This document shows, in pieces, positions 51,814 to 63,252 of a DNA stretch of 64,000 nt. The translations under genes were made by a program, and so were the position numbers. Source of the DNA: Medicago truncatula (taxonomy: Eukaryota > Streptophyta > Magnoliopsida > Fabales > Fabaceae). The DNA is taken from positions 55,964,091 through 56,028,090 of the forward strand of contig NC_053044.1 of assembly GCF_003473485.1 (NCBI RefSeq), written 5' to 3'. The notes under the pieces were generated by a model. That model was not told the DNA's origin and ran no database searches. It was given only the letters and a program-made list of their open reading frames with translations. Numbering within the stretch: the first letter of the stretch is position 1; the number at the start of each line of letters is the position of its first letter.

Positions 51814-52838
51814 GTCAATTAATAGGGATATTGTTTTTTTTTTAGTTACAATTAATAGGGATATTGTGTAATAGAATAGATGGACGCCCTATTTATATTC
51901 ATCTTAAAATATAAATTTACATCTCCTAAACTACTTATAAAAAAATGGAAATTATTAACAAATGTCATTAACCCTTAACATATTCTTCAAAAAAAAAAAA
52001 AACATTAACCCTTAACATATTAATCATAAGGAAGGACGCATGTTAAATAACTTGATATAAAATAATCTTATTGTGCATTTAAATTTTTAAAAGTTATATT
52101 GCTTTTTCAATGCTGTTAAAAATAAATAAATAAATTTGCTTTTTTCAATATAAACTTCCAATATTAATTTCCTAAAGACATGCCTAGCAAAATCTATTTT
52201 TTTTTTTGTACAAAAGAGGAAAAATGCCCATGCCTAGCAAAAATCTTTATTTGAATGTTTATGTTTTGTTTGGTACCGTACAGGAATGTTCATGTTTTTA
52301 TTTTAAAAAATTATTATTATTGTAGCTAGTTTAACACACATTTATTAATATAATTTTTTTGGTTGGTCGACTTATATGAGACCATATGATTTGGTGGACC
52401 TATATAAATTTTAACTGATTAAAAAATATGTGTTAAAAAGTGTGTTATTACCAAAATATACATTGCAACTAGGGTGAGAGTAGGCTGGATTTTGCTTAAA
52501 TAGGTCATGTCTAATTTAAAAAAGTAAAGCCTAAGCATGATCTATTAGTCTCTCAAAGTCTTTATTTTAAGTCTAATACAACCTTTTTAAAAGTTCGATC
52601 GGACCTATTAACCTGTCTAAAAACCTAATTTGTACTAATAACTTTAAATATAATATTTGACATATTTATAAAAAAGCCAATAAACACATATTTTTTTTAA
52701 AGACTAATAAGTCAACAAAAAAATTGTAAAGCATGCTCATCTATTTTCCCCCATTTTATTGGTATATATTTTGTATCTATATCCAATAAAATTTTGTAGA
52801 ACTAGCACATCCATTTTGTAGAGGTTAATACGCGCGTA
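51814..52838. other. intergenic, no gene seen
   Basis: AT-rich DNA with a small duplicated phrase (ACATTAACCCTTAACATATT-like, about 51967 and 52003). No gene. Confidence 0.35.
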
Positions 52839-53120
52839 CTCTCTCCGGTCCTTATTATTATAAGAAGAAAAACCAGAAAAATATCAAAATCAATACAATT
52901 ATTATTAATTAATACAATTTTTTGAATATTTTTACGAATATACCATCATAAAAAAATTGTGAAGTATTTGATATATCCACTAAAACTAAAAGGACAAACA
53001 TTAAATAAGGGTAGAAATTTTTTTTAAGTAATAACTGCACCTTAAAAGTTGTAATATTTTTTTATAAAAATAAGACCAAATAATTCTTTTAAAATTTTCT
53101 TATATATAGACCATAAGGAG
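52839..53120. mobile_element. Stowaway-type MITE upstream of rsmI-like gene
   Basis: The ends TA/CTCTCTCCGGTCCTTATTATTATAAG and CTTATATATAGACCATAAGG followed by AG/TA are inverted and TA-flanked. It ends about 250 bp before the rsmI-like start codon. Confidence 0.7.
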
Positions 53121-53367
53121 TATTATATAATGCAATATAAATAATTACACATATATAAGTCAGCCTAACAAATCGATTTAAATTAAGGAGTTTTTTACAT
53201 AGCTTGAATCTAATCTATTTAATAAATGATCTGGGCCAAACTGGGGTTTAAATGAGCTAAATGCTAAAGACAGATGAAAATAGGGGTTTAAGTATCGTTC
53301 TTATTTGATAATCCGAATCCCAGAAATATCGGTGTTTGCGTTCCAATTTCAACAGAAAAGTGAGAAA

Positions 53368-56300
53368 ATGCTGCTTCGGCGATTACCCTGGATGGCGTTT
53401 TCCACCGCCGCACCACTTCCATTGTATTCTTTTTCTTCTTCCATTCCAAAGCAACTTACCTTTTCCCCTTTATCCTTCTGCTCCACCTCCGAACTCCATC
53501 TCACTCAACATCCAGATAATAATAAACCTGTAATTTCATTTTCATTCCATTTTCTAGGCTTTACTTTTCCCTCAACATTCACTCACTTTTTTTATTCTTC
53601 CTTTCCCTTCACTTGCAGGAACACGAAACTGATAATCGTCGCTCGCAGCTTCTCAAACCCGGTCTTTATCTCGTTGGAACACCCATTGGAAATCTTGAAG
53701 ACATCACCTTCAGGTATATCAATATGGTACATTTTTCATTATGCATTTTATTTTTTTATTTTTATATTTAGCTAAACAACTTAATTAACTTCTTATTGCT
53801 GTATAAGCTATTTCTGTTGCAAACAATTAAATTAAGTCAAATTACTTTCATATAAGATATAGGCCCTTTTTCGGTTAACAGCTTGTCTGCAGCTTATAAC
53901 ACAAGCACTTATCATGATAGCACTTATGTATAAGCTATTTCCATAGTAAAAGATAAAGTGAAGTAACATTGTTTTCATATAAGTTATAAGATGTTTTCAT
54001 AAGCTATGTTGAAGAACATAGAGCTTATGAAAATAAACTGCAAATAAGTTCAAAAAAGTCAATTCAAACAACTTAGCTCATTTTGGTTCACACCATTGTT
54101 CAGGGCTCTCCGGGTGTTGAACTCCGCTCATGTGATACTATCGGAAGACACGAGGCACTCTGGGAAATTGCTTCATCACTACAATATCAAAACACCCCTT
54201 GTAAGCCTCTTCCTTTTCCTTCCACTTTGGGAAATTGCTTTGCGTGATTGCATTTCACATATTCTAATACTCATTTTTAGTTCTTCAGATGAGTTATCAC
54301 AAATTCAATGAATCACAAAGGGAACAACTTGTGCTTAGGAGGTTGAAACAAGGTGAGATTGTGGCACTTATAAGTGACGCTGGAACGCCTGGTATAAGTG
54401 ATCCTGGTATGGAGTTGGTAAGAATGCTTCTTTTGCTGTGCTTGTTTACTCTTATCAACACTTCTATTTGTTTTATAACCTTGTGCGTGGTGGTATTCAT
54501 GCAGGCCAAATTATGTGTTAGTGAAAATGTTCCTGTTGTTCCAATCCCAGGTCCATGTGCTTTGATATCGGCTCTTTCTGCCTCGGGTTTATCCACTGAT
54601 GAATTTACATTTGGTAATTAACTGACTGAACGATATGGGCTGACAATATAAATAAACTTTTGCATTTATGAACCTAAAGTAATTGCCTATCGCATATATT
54701 TTTTCTAGTTGGTTTTCTTCCAAAACATTCTGGATCAAGAAGAAAAAGGCTCATGGCTTCGGCGGAGCAAACGGCAACACAAATATTTTACGTTCCTCCT
54801 CACAAGCTTTCTCAGTTTCTTGAAGAGGGTTCGTCAATTTTCGGAGATACAAGGTACCAAACTTTTCCTTAATCGTAATTGCATGCTTAGTTTTCTGAAC
54901 GTAAGTACTATGTTCTTGTCGATATTTTCTTTAATCACTACCCTTCTCTTCTCGTCTCCCACTTTTATATTTTTGAGTTTGACAATCCATTGATTTGCTT
55001 ATTTTGTCAAATAGTAATTGTTGACATCGTGCACCTTAAACTGTTTGTCTGATTTGTCATTCAATTCCACCTTGAATTTTATTCATCTTATGTATTACTA
55101 TTAGTACCCCACAAGTTGCATCAGTGATACCTATGTTCGTTAGGGAAGTAGTAGCAAGTCCTAGATTGGCTGACTCTTCATTTTGATGATATTGCAGGAG
55201 ATGTGTTATTGCTCGAGAAATGACAAAGTTTCATGAAGAGGTAATTTTTGTATTCATCCTTCTGACATCAAGATATTTGGTAGTTTAAAGCATGATTAGA
55301 TTGCTAATTATCTTATTTCTGTGGTGATTGATGTTGATTCTACTAGTACTTTTAATTTAACTAGTGGGAATAAAGGTGTCCTTAGTTTTTTAACTCCTTG
55401 TATGCCAACACTAATGGAATGAATTAAATCAAGTTTATAATAGCAATTGTCTCTTGTTATAGCCTTCTTTACCATCATGTTATTGTTTTTGTCTTGAAAA
55501 AATATATATATTTCGTTTTAGGTCCTGCTAAAAAATGTAACAATTCCTTAACTCTATGGTTGAAGGGAAGCTTTTGGGTTACTGCTTGATTTGTTTTCCG
55601 CGATTGGGAGGATATGGGGCTGTGTCGTGAATCAAAATTATTCTCTTGTCAATGTAATGTACGGCTTACAATAGACATGCAATAGTTCTCTTGCTCTTTC
55701 TTGTGTCATGCCATGATTGGAGCTTTATAGCACCAACTTTCTCTTTTATTCCATAACCATGGTTACTGCACCATGCCTCTCAAGATTGGTGAAGCTGGGG
55801 ATTTGTGATTTTCTGTTTGTAACTTAAAACATGGAGATTTTATGTTATTCCGCAGAAAGCAATGATTATGTTCGCAGAAATTTGCTAGTAGTGTTCCCAA
55901 TGAATATACATAACTCTTGAATTATTTTAATTGAAGGATATAACAAATCACCATTATTATGATTATGATAAACTTAAATTAATTCCTGTCATAAGTGTGG
56001 GCACATATGAAGTCAAAACACCAATGACCTGTTTTAATAGCGTTCCCCAGGATATCACTGTTCTCATATGAACTTTTTTAACTGACAACGCACATCAATT
56101 TTGTAGTTTTGGCGCGGTACTTTTGGCGAAGCCAGCAAAGAATTTTCTATTCGTCAGCCAAAGGGAGAACTTACCATATTGATTGAAGGGCATGTGAATT
56201 CTAAAGTTGAACCTCCATCAGACATTGAGCTTGAGAATGAATTAAGAGAATTAATTGAAAACGGCGAGAGTCTTTCCACGGTAATAGCTTCCCCATCGAC

Positions 56301-57247
56301 ACATTCAATTTTAGTTCTTGTAGAAACTTGTTAAAAATAATCAAACTATGGAATATGGATATGATAGTTAATGATTCAGCTAGTTCAAGTTAAAAGTATA
56401 AAAGCATGTGGGTTCAAACATATATGGTTTAGTGCGACTTAGCTAAAATGGTCCTTGAAAGTTAATATCAAATAATGAGCAAATAATCATTTTGAAGTGA
56501 ATATGGTTCTCGCCTTTTCTCCCAATTTAGTTGATTTTGCCTGCTCATGTTAGTAAAAGAAATCTTCCTCTGCTACGAAAAAATTTCCATTTTCATTCTC
56601 AACAAATTTCAAAAGTCAACGAGTCTAAATTTTACTCTTGCATTTTTGCCTCAAAATTGAATTTTAATCAACTTGGAAATTATCTTAGGCTTTGTTTGGG
56701 AGTTAGGAGGGTAAGGAATGGGAGGAGAATCCCTCATCTTGTTTGGGAGGTTGTTTTTGGAGGGAAGGGGAGGAGAATATATATGGGTAATATTTTTATT
56801 TTGTTTTGAGACTATTATAAAGGGAGGGAAACAAAGATGGAAATTTATTCAAATTATCCGAAGTCTTTTCCAAATACATTTTTTGAGTTCCCACATATCT
56901 TAGGATTTTAGTTAAATGAAGAGTAATAAATCCTCATGCAAGGTGGGAGACTACTCTTCCTTCCCCTTTACTCCTCTCTTTCTCCTCAAAGCTCTCTCCT
57001 CGCTGCCTCTCCACACACGTAAACCTAGCATATATCTCTAGGTTGATTGACTCGTGCTTATTAATTGGTTGTATTTGATTTTGTCCATTTCAACAATTTT
57101 TGGTGCATTTGTTAATTTTGACTGCTGACATGTTTTTAGGCTGTTAAATTGGTAGCTGAAAGAACATCGGTGAGTAGAAAAACTATATATTCACTTGCGT
57201 TGCGGAAATTTGGGAAGCAGCTTGAAGTGGAGGATGATTCAAGTTAG
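53368..57247 (+). CDS. rsmI: RsmI-type 16S rRNA (cytidine 2'-O)-methyltransferase, organellar
   Basis: Nine exons, 53368-53529, 53619-53713, 54104-54200, 54289-54417, 54505-54613, 54709-54853, 55198-55240, 56107-56280 and 57140-57247, join in phase to 353 codons with GT-AG borders. The fold is the tetrapyrrole-methylase type: GLYLVGTPIGNLEDIT, SEDTRHSGKLLHHYNI, ALISDAGTPGISDPGMEL and VPIPGPCALISALSASGL are the standard RsmI motifs. Bacterial RsmI uses SAM to methylate the ribose of C1402 in 16S rRNA. The first 55-60 residues (MLLRRLPWMAFSTAAPLPLY and on, rich in Ser and lacking acids) look like a transit peptide, so action in plastid or mitochondrial ribosomes is likely. The length fits the bacterial enzyme (about 286) plus this extension. 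Introns 2 and 8 contain repeat sequence. The last exon encodes a small helix-turn-helix-like end (AVKLVAERTSVSRKTIYSLA). No defect seen. Confidence 0.93.
53860..54085. repeat. MITE-like repeat in rsmI intron 2
   Basis: AGCTTATAACACAAGCACTT, ATAAGCTATTTCCATAG and ATAAGTTATAAGATG occur with related inverted phrases (AACATAGAGCTTATGAAAAT). The AGCTTATAAG vocabulary is shared with the element at 50974-51810 and with intron 1 of BEL1-like gene A (about 39895-40075). Ends unclear. Confidence 0.45.
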
Positions 57248-58677
57248 AGTGGCAGATTCTTCCTGGAGGTAAGCTTGATATTACCGGGCTGGTGTTTCAT
57301 TTTCTCCATGTCAACTCCTGTTAGTTAATGTACCCTAAAATCCAAAACTGTAATTAACAGAGACAGGCATCATGTAAAACAGTAGAAGTATCTATTGTTC
57401 AATCCTTCAACTAGGATGACAATAGGCTTCCATCAAGAGGAATGAATGGTTTACCACTTGTTGTTCAACAACTGCTGATCATGTATGGTTGGGTTGGTGC
57501 ACCAGCATTCACATTGTTGCCTTGGCTTCCCACAGGTTTAGATCTTGAAGGCATACTTGGCAATAGGACAATGAAATTGATTGTACAAACTTGATCACTT
57601 AAGATGTAGAAATAGAAAGTTTCATAGAGTCATGGGTTGTTAAATCCAAAAAGGAAATGCCTAAGTTGAGGAAATTCCATCTCCCACATCTTGTATTCAT
57701 CCCAGATGTTCTTTCCCTAACACTGGACCAAGAGAGTTCGTCATTAGGTGAGATTGCCATGAGTAGTAGTTCCTTGACTGTCATCTCAGAAATAGTCTGA
57801 TGTGAAAGTTAGTATATGTTAATTTAAAAAAACTAATGATATAAAGTTTTATACAAAGGGATAATTACTTGCATACACAACTCGAGCCTCTTCATTGAAA
57901 TATGTCCTGTTAACTTTCCTATGAGTAATGGATATACAAAGTGCCTCTACTCAGTTCTTGTCTAGTTTGCCTCATCTATCGATGAGAATCACATTTTCAA
58001 ATCTCAAAGATACATAATACATAATTTTGTTCGTTCTCACTTCGATGTCAAATATTCCATATTTGACGGTCACAATTTTTTTAAAACTTGGTATTGGTCT
58101 CTATTAAATAAGCAAAAAAGTAAATTTTATCATTTTCACTTATTAAATGATGTCAATTCTAAAATACTCTTTCAGTTAATATACATTTATATTTTCTAAT
58201 TACGCGTCACTCTTATGGAACAAATTCTTGATAATGCACTTATTTGATTATGAGTTCAAGAAAATCAACTGCAGTTAACGAAATTTCGTAACATGTTTAC
58301 TTTTGCTTATAATCAAGTCTTGAGGGAGTACTTTTATTTTGAGTGACAAAACTGAAGTATTTTACTTGCTCAATAGTTAAATTGGTTGACCTCAATCATA
58401 GAGCCTGTGTATATGCTGCTGCCTATATCTGGTGTTTGTTTTAGAAATCACAATTCTATTTATACTAATATAGGTGAATCAGGTGACAAGAATGAATTAC
58501 TTGCCTTCTCCATTTGTTCTGTTTATGCAACTATCAGATTGTTTTGAAACACTGTTTTGAATCTGGTGATTAATTTAGTGAATTACTCTGGTCTGATAAC
58601 CGACATCCAAATAGGAGAACGTTGCATCCGTTAATATAGGCATTAGGTTCTGCTGACAGGCCGTTAAAGTTTTGCTT
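57248..58677. other. rsmI 3' flank and intergenic DNA
   Basis: 3' UTR-like DNA follows the stop codon. The minus-strand frame at 57599-57784 has no family features. Nothing else recognisable before the target duplication of the next element at 58678. Confidence 0.35.
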
Positions 58678-58686
58678 TGCAAATCC

Positions 58687-59506
58687 GAGGATTGCTTTTT
58701 AGGCCCCCTCAATATCTCTTTAGGCCCCCTAAAAATACAAAAATAACCTTTATACGACTTCCGGTAGATAAATACCGGTAGTGCATTTTAATTTTTCTCA
58801 TTTTGCACCTCCGGTATGTACATACCGAAGGCACATTTTCAACTACATGTATGAAATTATCAGATGGTTTACCGGGGTCCAAATCTTCTATAAGTTTGCA
58901 TATAGTGGAAAACGTAACAAGATCCTTAACTCCGTTCAATATGGATGGTCATTGGTTAATCTTTTATTGATACTAGGAATGAGAGCCATGAAACTGATGC
59001 TTCAGTAGTTGCAGATTCTTTCACTTCTGAGTCTCTTATCTTGACAGAAACCATCGACGTATATCCGGCAAACGCACCTTATAAGAGGAAAGTAAGCCCT
59101 GCAAATGCTGAGGAATTCAACCATTCTAGCACCTCCATGAAAAATTTAGTTATCATGATCTTTCTCATAGGTCATAATTTTTATTCTTTACATGTTTGCT
59201 AGTTTTACCAAATATTGCATTGCTCTATATAGGAAGAAAACAAGTACTGATGATGCCAATGGACCTAAGACACAAAAGAGGTTGCAATTGCAAAAGGTCT
59301 AAGTGTACAAAAAATACTGTGAATGTTTTCAATTTGATAATTCCAACAGTTTGAAAATGTGCCTTCGGTATGTACACACCGGAGGTGCAAAATGAGAAAA
59401 GTTAAAATGAACTACCGGTATTTATCTACCGGAAGTCTTATAAAGGTTATTTTTGTATTTTTAGGGGGCCTAAAGAGATATTGAGGGGGCCTAAAAAGCA
59501 ATCCTC
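58687..59506. mobile_element. Pack-MULE: Mutator-like element with captured gene fragment
   Basis: TIRs of about 156 bp (58687-58842 and 59351-59506) begin GAGGATTGCTTTTTAGGCCC and differ at only about four or five positions. TGCAAATCC flanks both sides exactly (58678-58686 and 59507-59515), a 9-bp target duplication. Long, near-identical TIRs plus a 9-bp duplication and a non-transposase gene fragment inside define a Pack-MULE. The TIRs contain the palindromes CCGGTAGATAAATACCGG and CCGGTATGTACATACCG. Confidence 0.92.
58975..59336 (+). pseudogene. captured CXC-domain (TSO1/CPP-like) gene fragment
   Basis: An exon-like frame reads RNESHETDASVVADSFTSES and on to YKRKVSPANAEEFNHSSTSM, then, past intron-like DNA with a 3' splice-like ATATAG/G, RKKTSTDDANGPKTQKR. 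After one extra T the frame continues CNCKRSKCTK and, with one base missing, KYCECFQF. That is the first half of a CXC repeat, the zinc-binding motif of TSO1/tesmin-like (CPP) DNA-binding proteins. Two frameshifts mean it cannot encode the domain now. Confidence 0.7.
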
Positions 59507-59515
59507 TGCAAATCC

Positions 59516-60049
59516 TTGTTTATCAAATGCAAGAGTTCCTTTCACTGGGCAAATAATACCATTCCGTTTGGAGTTCACTTCTGCATACTACCTGTTCTTG
59601 CATGCACCCCTTGCTTAAAATATTAAGAATTAAGACAGTATATATTCCAACATTTCAACCTTACACTTAATTTCTAATCTCATTTATTCTTTGCGTCCTT
59701 TTTTCCATCATAATCCTCACGTGATATTTCTTCCTGATCACTCCTATTTTTATTCGGTGTGGAGATTGAATATAAAAATGGTTACGGAAGTATAATTTCT
59801 CAAATTAATAATGAATGGACAACCTGATGAAATTATATGTACGAGGAATTTGGTAATTAAGTGCATATTTATATTTGTGGTAGGATTGTTAGAATCATGA
59901 TTTATGATGAACTATCATCATTTTGATGTGGGGATTGGACTACTCTTATTTGTAAGAGGAACCAATATAAATTACTTTGTGTCTTTCTTCTCTCTCTAAT
60001 TCTTTATCTTTTATTTACGTCTTTTGTATTGCTGCTGCGGTGGCATTTA
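59516..60049. other. intergenic, no gene seen
   Basis: No supported feature. Confidence 0.3.
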
Positions 60050-61670
60050 CTATGCACAAACAAAAGAGTTGTGTATCATACACAATTTGTGTAAAGTTTT
60101 GTTGAAAATTGATTTGGACCGTTGATATAATATTATTATATGTCAACGGTCGAGATCTGTTACCTGCAACCTTTTATGACTTGCTGCTGAGATATAATGA
60201 ACAGTAAACGTGACCCCACTTAATGATTAAATATCAATATTTTATTCAGTTTTTTTTGTAACCATAGTATTGAGCCTGGGCTTTTGTTTTAGCAGCAAAT
60301 AACATTGAGCTTAACTCTAAATTGTAGGAAATCAAATTGCAGTGTATCAAATTCAACACCCTAAAACACACAAATCCTACAATCTGGAGAAATTGATGTT
60401 GCCATTGCAAACTTCCACATGAAAGTGGTGAAGTCACTCACGGTTCCAAATAATAAACGCCTCCATGGCTGCACATTTAATTAAACCACTAACTACTCAC
60501 TAGGATTAATGGAAGATACAACATTCATCCTCATCTCTATGACTTTCTTGTTTTTTTTTATGACAGCAAAAAAATTATTATCACACCAATAGCAGCACAA
60601 GGCGTACTGCGCCTCCAGCAACAAAACAGGCCTAAAAAAAAAACCAAAACTACATAAAGGCAATCCATGACTTTCTTGCGTGAATTTGAATGCAAAAAGC
60701 TAACAAAAGTTGGACAAGATACTTAAAGGGTCTTTTGCTCTTCTTGAAGCTGAAAGTTTTTGATGAGTACGTTGAAGGTTTGAAGGTTTATTGGTAAGAA
60801 TTTTCAACATAACATTACTCAACACTATGTTTGAAGGCTCGTGTTGTTTTAGATTCAAAATTCCAGAAATAAAGGTTTTATCAATGTAGATCTGAAGAAC
60901 ACAATATCATCAAATGTTCATCAGGAAAGAAGGAGTTTTTGGCGAAAATCAATTTTAATTGAATGGGTAGTAGAAACAAGGAGTTGTGGCTGTTGATAAT
61001 GTTTGCCTTTTCAGTTGGTGGTGGGGTCAACACCAGAACGGATTCTGACTGCAAATTTGGAGCTTTAAGATTCAAACATGGCGGTGGTCGGAGACAACAT
61101 GGTGGACAAACAGTCTGGGTGGGGTTTGTTTGGTTCTGTTCATGTCTGCAAACAACAAAGAATGAAACTCATGAAGACTTGTTGTTTCTAATGACACGTG
61201 TTACTAATTTCTAAAACAATTGTTGTTTCAGATATGGGGGTGCATCCAGCAAAAACAAAAAAATTATTATTTAGGATTAAAATATGTTGCTTTTTTTTTA
61301 ATGGGATTTATTAACAAACAAGTTGAAACCGACAGTTGCCCTTCATTACTTAATTTGTGCATGCTACATAAGTTTTACACTTGCGTAGGCTAAATGCCAC
61401 CATCTAAATCATTTAGCATGCACAAGACATAAATTTGTGCACCATGCACAAGTTGTGCATAATTGTTCCAAAATTCAATCTGGACTGTTCATTTAATATT
61501 ATTTTAATGCGGATGGCTGAGATTTGTTTGGATGGAGTAGTGGATTACCTGCTGCCATAAAGGGAGAGAGTTGATGTGGGTCCCATGCGGGATCCACCCT
61601 TTTGATTAAATATGAATATTTTATTGTATTTTTTTGGTAGATTTTGTATTGGGCTTGGGCTTGGCAATTT
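60050..61670. repeat. two diverged copies of a dispersed repeat
   Basis: A block at about 60050-60290 (ACAATTTGTGTAAAGTTTTG, TTGATTTGGACCGTTGATAT, TGACCCCACTT, ATGATTAAATATCAATATTT, GAGCCTGGGCTT) recurs in the same order at about 61430-61670 (ACAAGTTGTGCATAATTGTT, CAATCTGGACTGTTCATTTA, TGGGTCCCATG, TTGATTAAATATGAATATTT, GGGCTTGGGCTT). Both are on the plus strand. They are probably remnants of one mobile family. No gene lies between them that I can support. Confidence 0.6.
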
Positions 61671-62017
61671 CATGAAAAAAATTTCTATGGGCTGCCAAAT
61701 TGAATTTTGTTGGCCCGAAAATTGAAAATTATTTTTTCCATTCCATAATTTTATTTATTTCATGAGCGAAAATTGCTATTAATTTAATTAATTAGGAAAA
61801 ATCTGAAAATGAATTAAATATTAGTAGAAGTTGTTTTAGTAAATTGGACGGTTGTAATTGGATTAGAATTTTTTTAAAAAAAAATTAGAAGATGAATAAA
61901 TTGTGTTTAATATTTGGGTAGTAAAATTGTTTTGGAAAAATTTGAAGATGAATAAATTGTTTGTATAAATATGAGAAATTGATTGAATGATGAATGTATA
62001 AATATAAAATATAAAAT

Positions 62018-62664
62018 GAATCAGGATCCGTTGACATCAAATATTGACCGTTGATCTTATTTGATCTAAAGGTTTATCTTTGTTCAATTAAAAGTATCAT
62101 GTGACCATATTTTAGGAGGTTTCTATGCCATAAATATTCCTAATTTCTTCGTGGAATATAAAATATTCCTAATTGGATCAATCGGTTTTCCTTTTCCTGT
62201 TATAAAACTGGCAAACAACGACTAAGCAAATTTTATGAAAAATTATTCATCGTCCATTTTATTATGTTGTAATGGTGGTAATTCTTTTGTTTTGGATTAA
62301 CATAACAATCAAATATAGCTACCTGTTTTTAATTAAAAGATAAGCTTTCGTTTATTTTGTTAATTTTCTACCACTCATGATTGCCTCCTAATGTAAAAGA
62401 TGACCACCATGATAATAGTTTTGAAAAGTTAGAGCATGGAAAATGATTAATTGGAGAATATAGGGAAACCAATAGAACTAATTAAGAATATGAATTATTC
62501 CCAGAAAAAAAATTATGAATATTTATGGCATGAAAATCTCAAAAGATATGGTTACATGATACTTTTATTTGAATAAATATAAACATTTGGATCAAATAAA
62601 ATCAACAGTTAATAATTTGGTATCATCGAATTCGTTGACACCTGGTGTCAACGGATCCTGACTC
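62018..62664. mobile_element. Mutator-like MITE with about 200-bp TIRs
   Basis: The left end GAATCAGGATCCGTTGACA and right end TGTCAACGGATCCTGACTC are inverted repeats, and similarity runs about 200 bases inward (CAATTAAAAGTATCATGTGA on the left against the complement of TTACATGATACTTTTATTTG on the right; ATGCCATAAATATT against AATATTTATGGCAT). ATATAAAAT flanks both sides exactly (62009-62017 and 62665-62673), a 9-bp target duplication. It has no coding capacity. Confidence 0.9.
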
Positions 62665-62673
62665 ATATAAAAT

Positions 62674-63252
62674 ATGTTTTCTTGTTATAATATAATATTA
62701 ATAATGTTTATTTATATTGTAAGTCAACGATGAATGATTGAATTATGAGAAATTATGCTATCAGAAATTTTCATAAATGTTTAGTTTTATCGGTTAATTT
62801 TAGTTTGCAGGAGAGGTAGTTGCATTGTACGGTACAGACTCATACCTTAGATTCACTAAAGTATTATTAATTGTACAATTAATATAAGGAAATTATGTAG
62901 AATATGAATAAATTGGGTGTAATAGTTGGGTTATAATTAAATGAACATTTTTAATTGGAATTGCTATCACACAACCAGCTTTATCTTTGCTATTAAATGA
63001 ACGTTTGTAATTCAAATTTTTTTTCTTTGGAAAATTTAGAATATGAATAAATTGGGTGTAATAGTTGGGTTATAAATAGACAATTCAGTCACTATTATAA
63101 ATAGTGTGTTATGTATATTAAAGACAACATAGATAATTTATTGAATAAATCTAAAATGTCAAGTTTTGTTTATTTTGGTGACTGAAATGTGTACATTATT
63201 GTTGGTGAAACGAATATATTAACATAAAAAGGGTGTTATTTTTTAAAAAATA
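62674..63252. other. intergenic, no gene seen
   Basis: AT-rich; AGAATATGAATAAATTGGGT followed by GTAATAGTTGGGTTATAA occurs twice (about 62898 and 63038). Confidence 0.4.

Noticed and set aside
57599-57784. minus-strand frame after the rsmI-like gene
   Set aside because: I considered a retroelement fragment, but no conserved residues could be identified on either strand.
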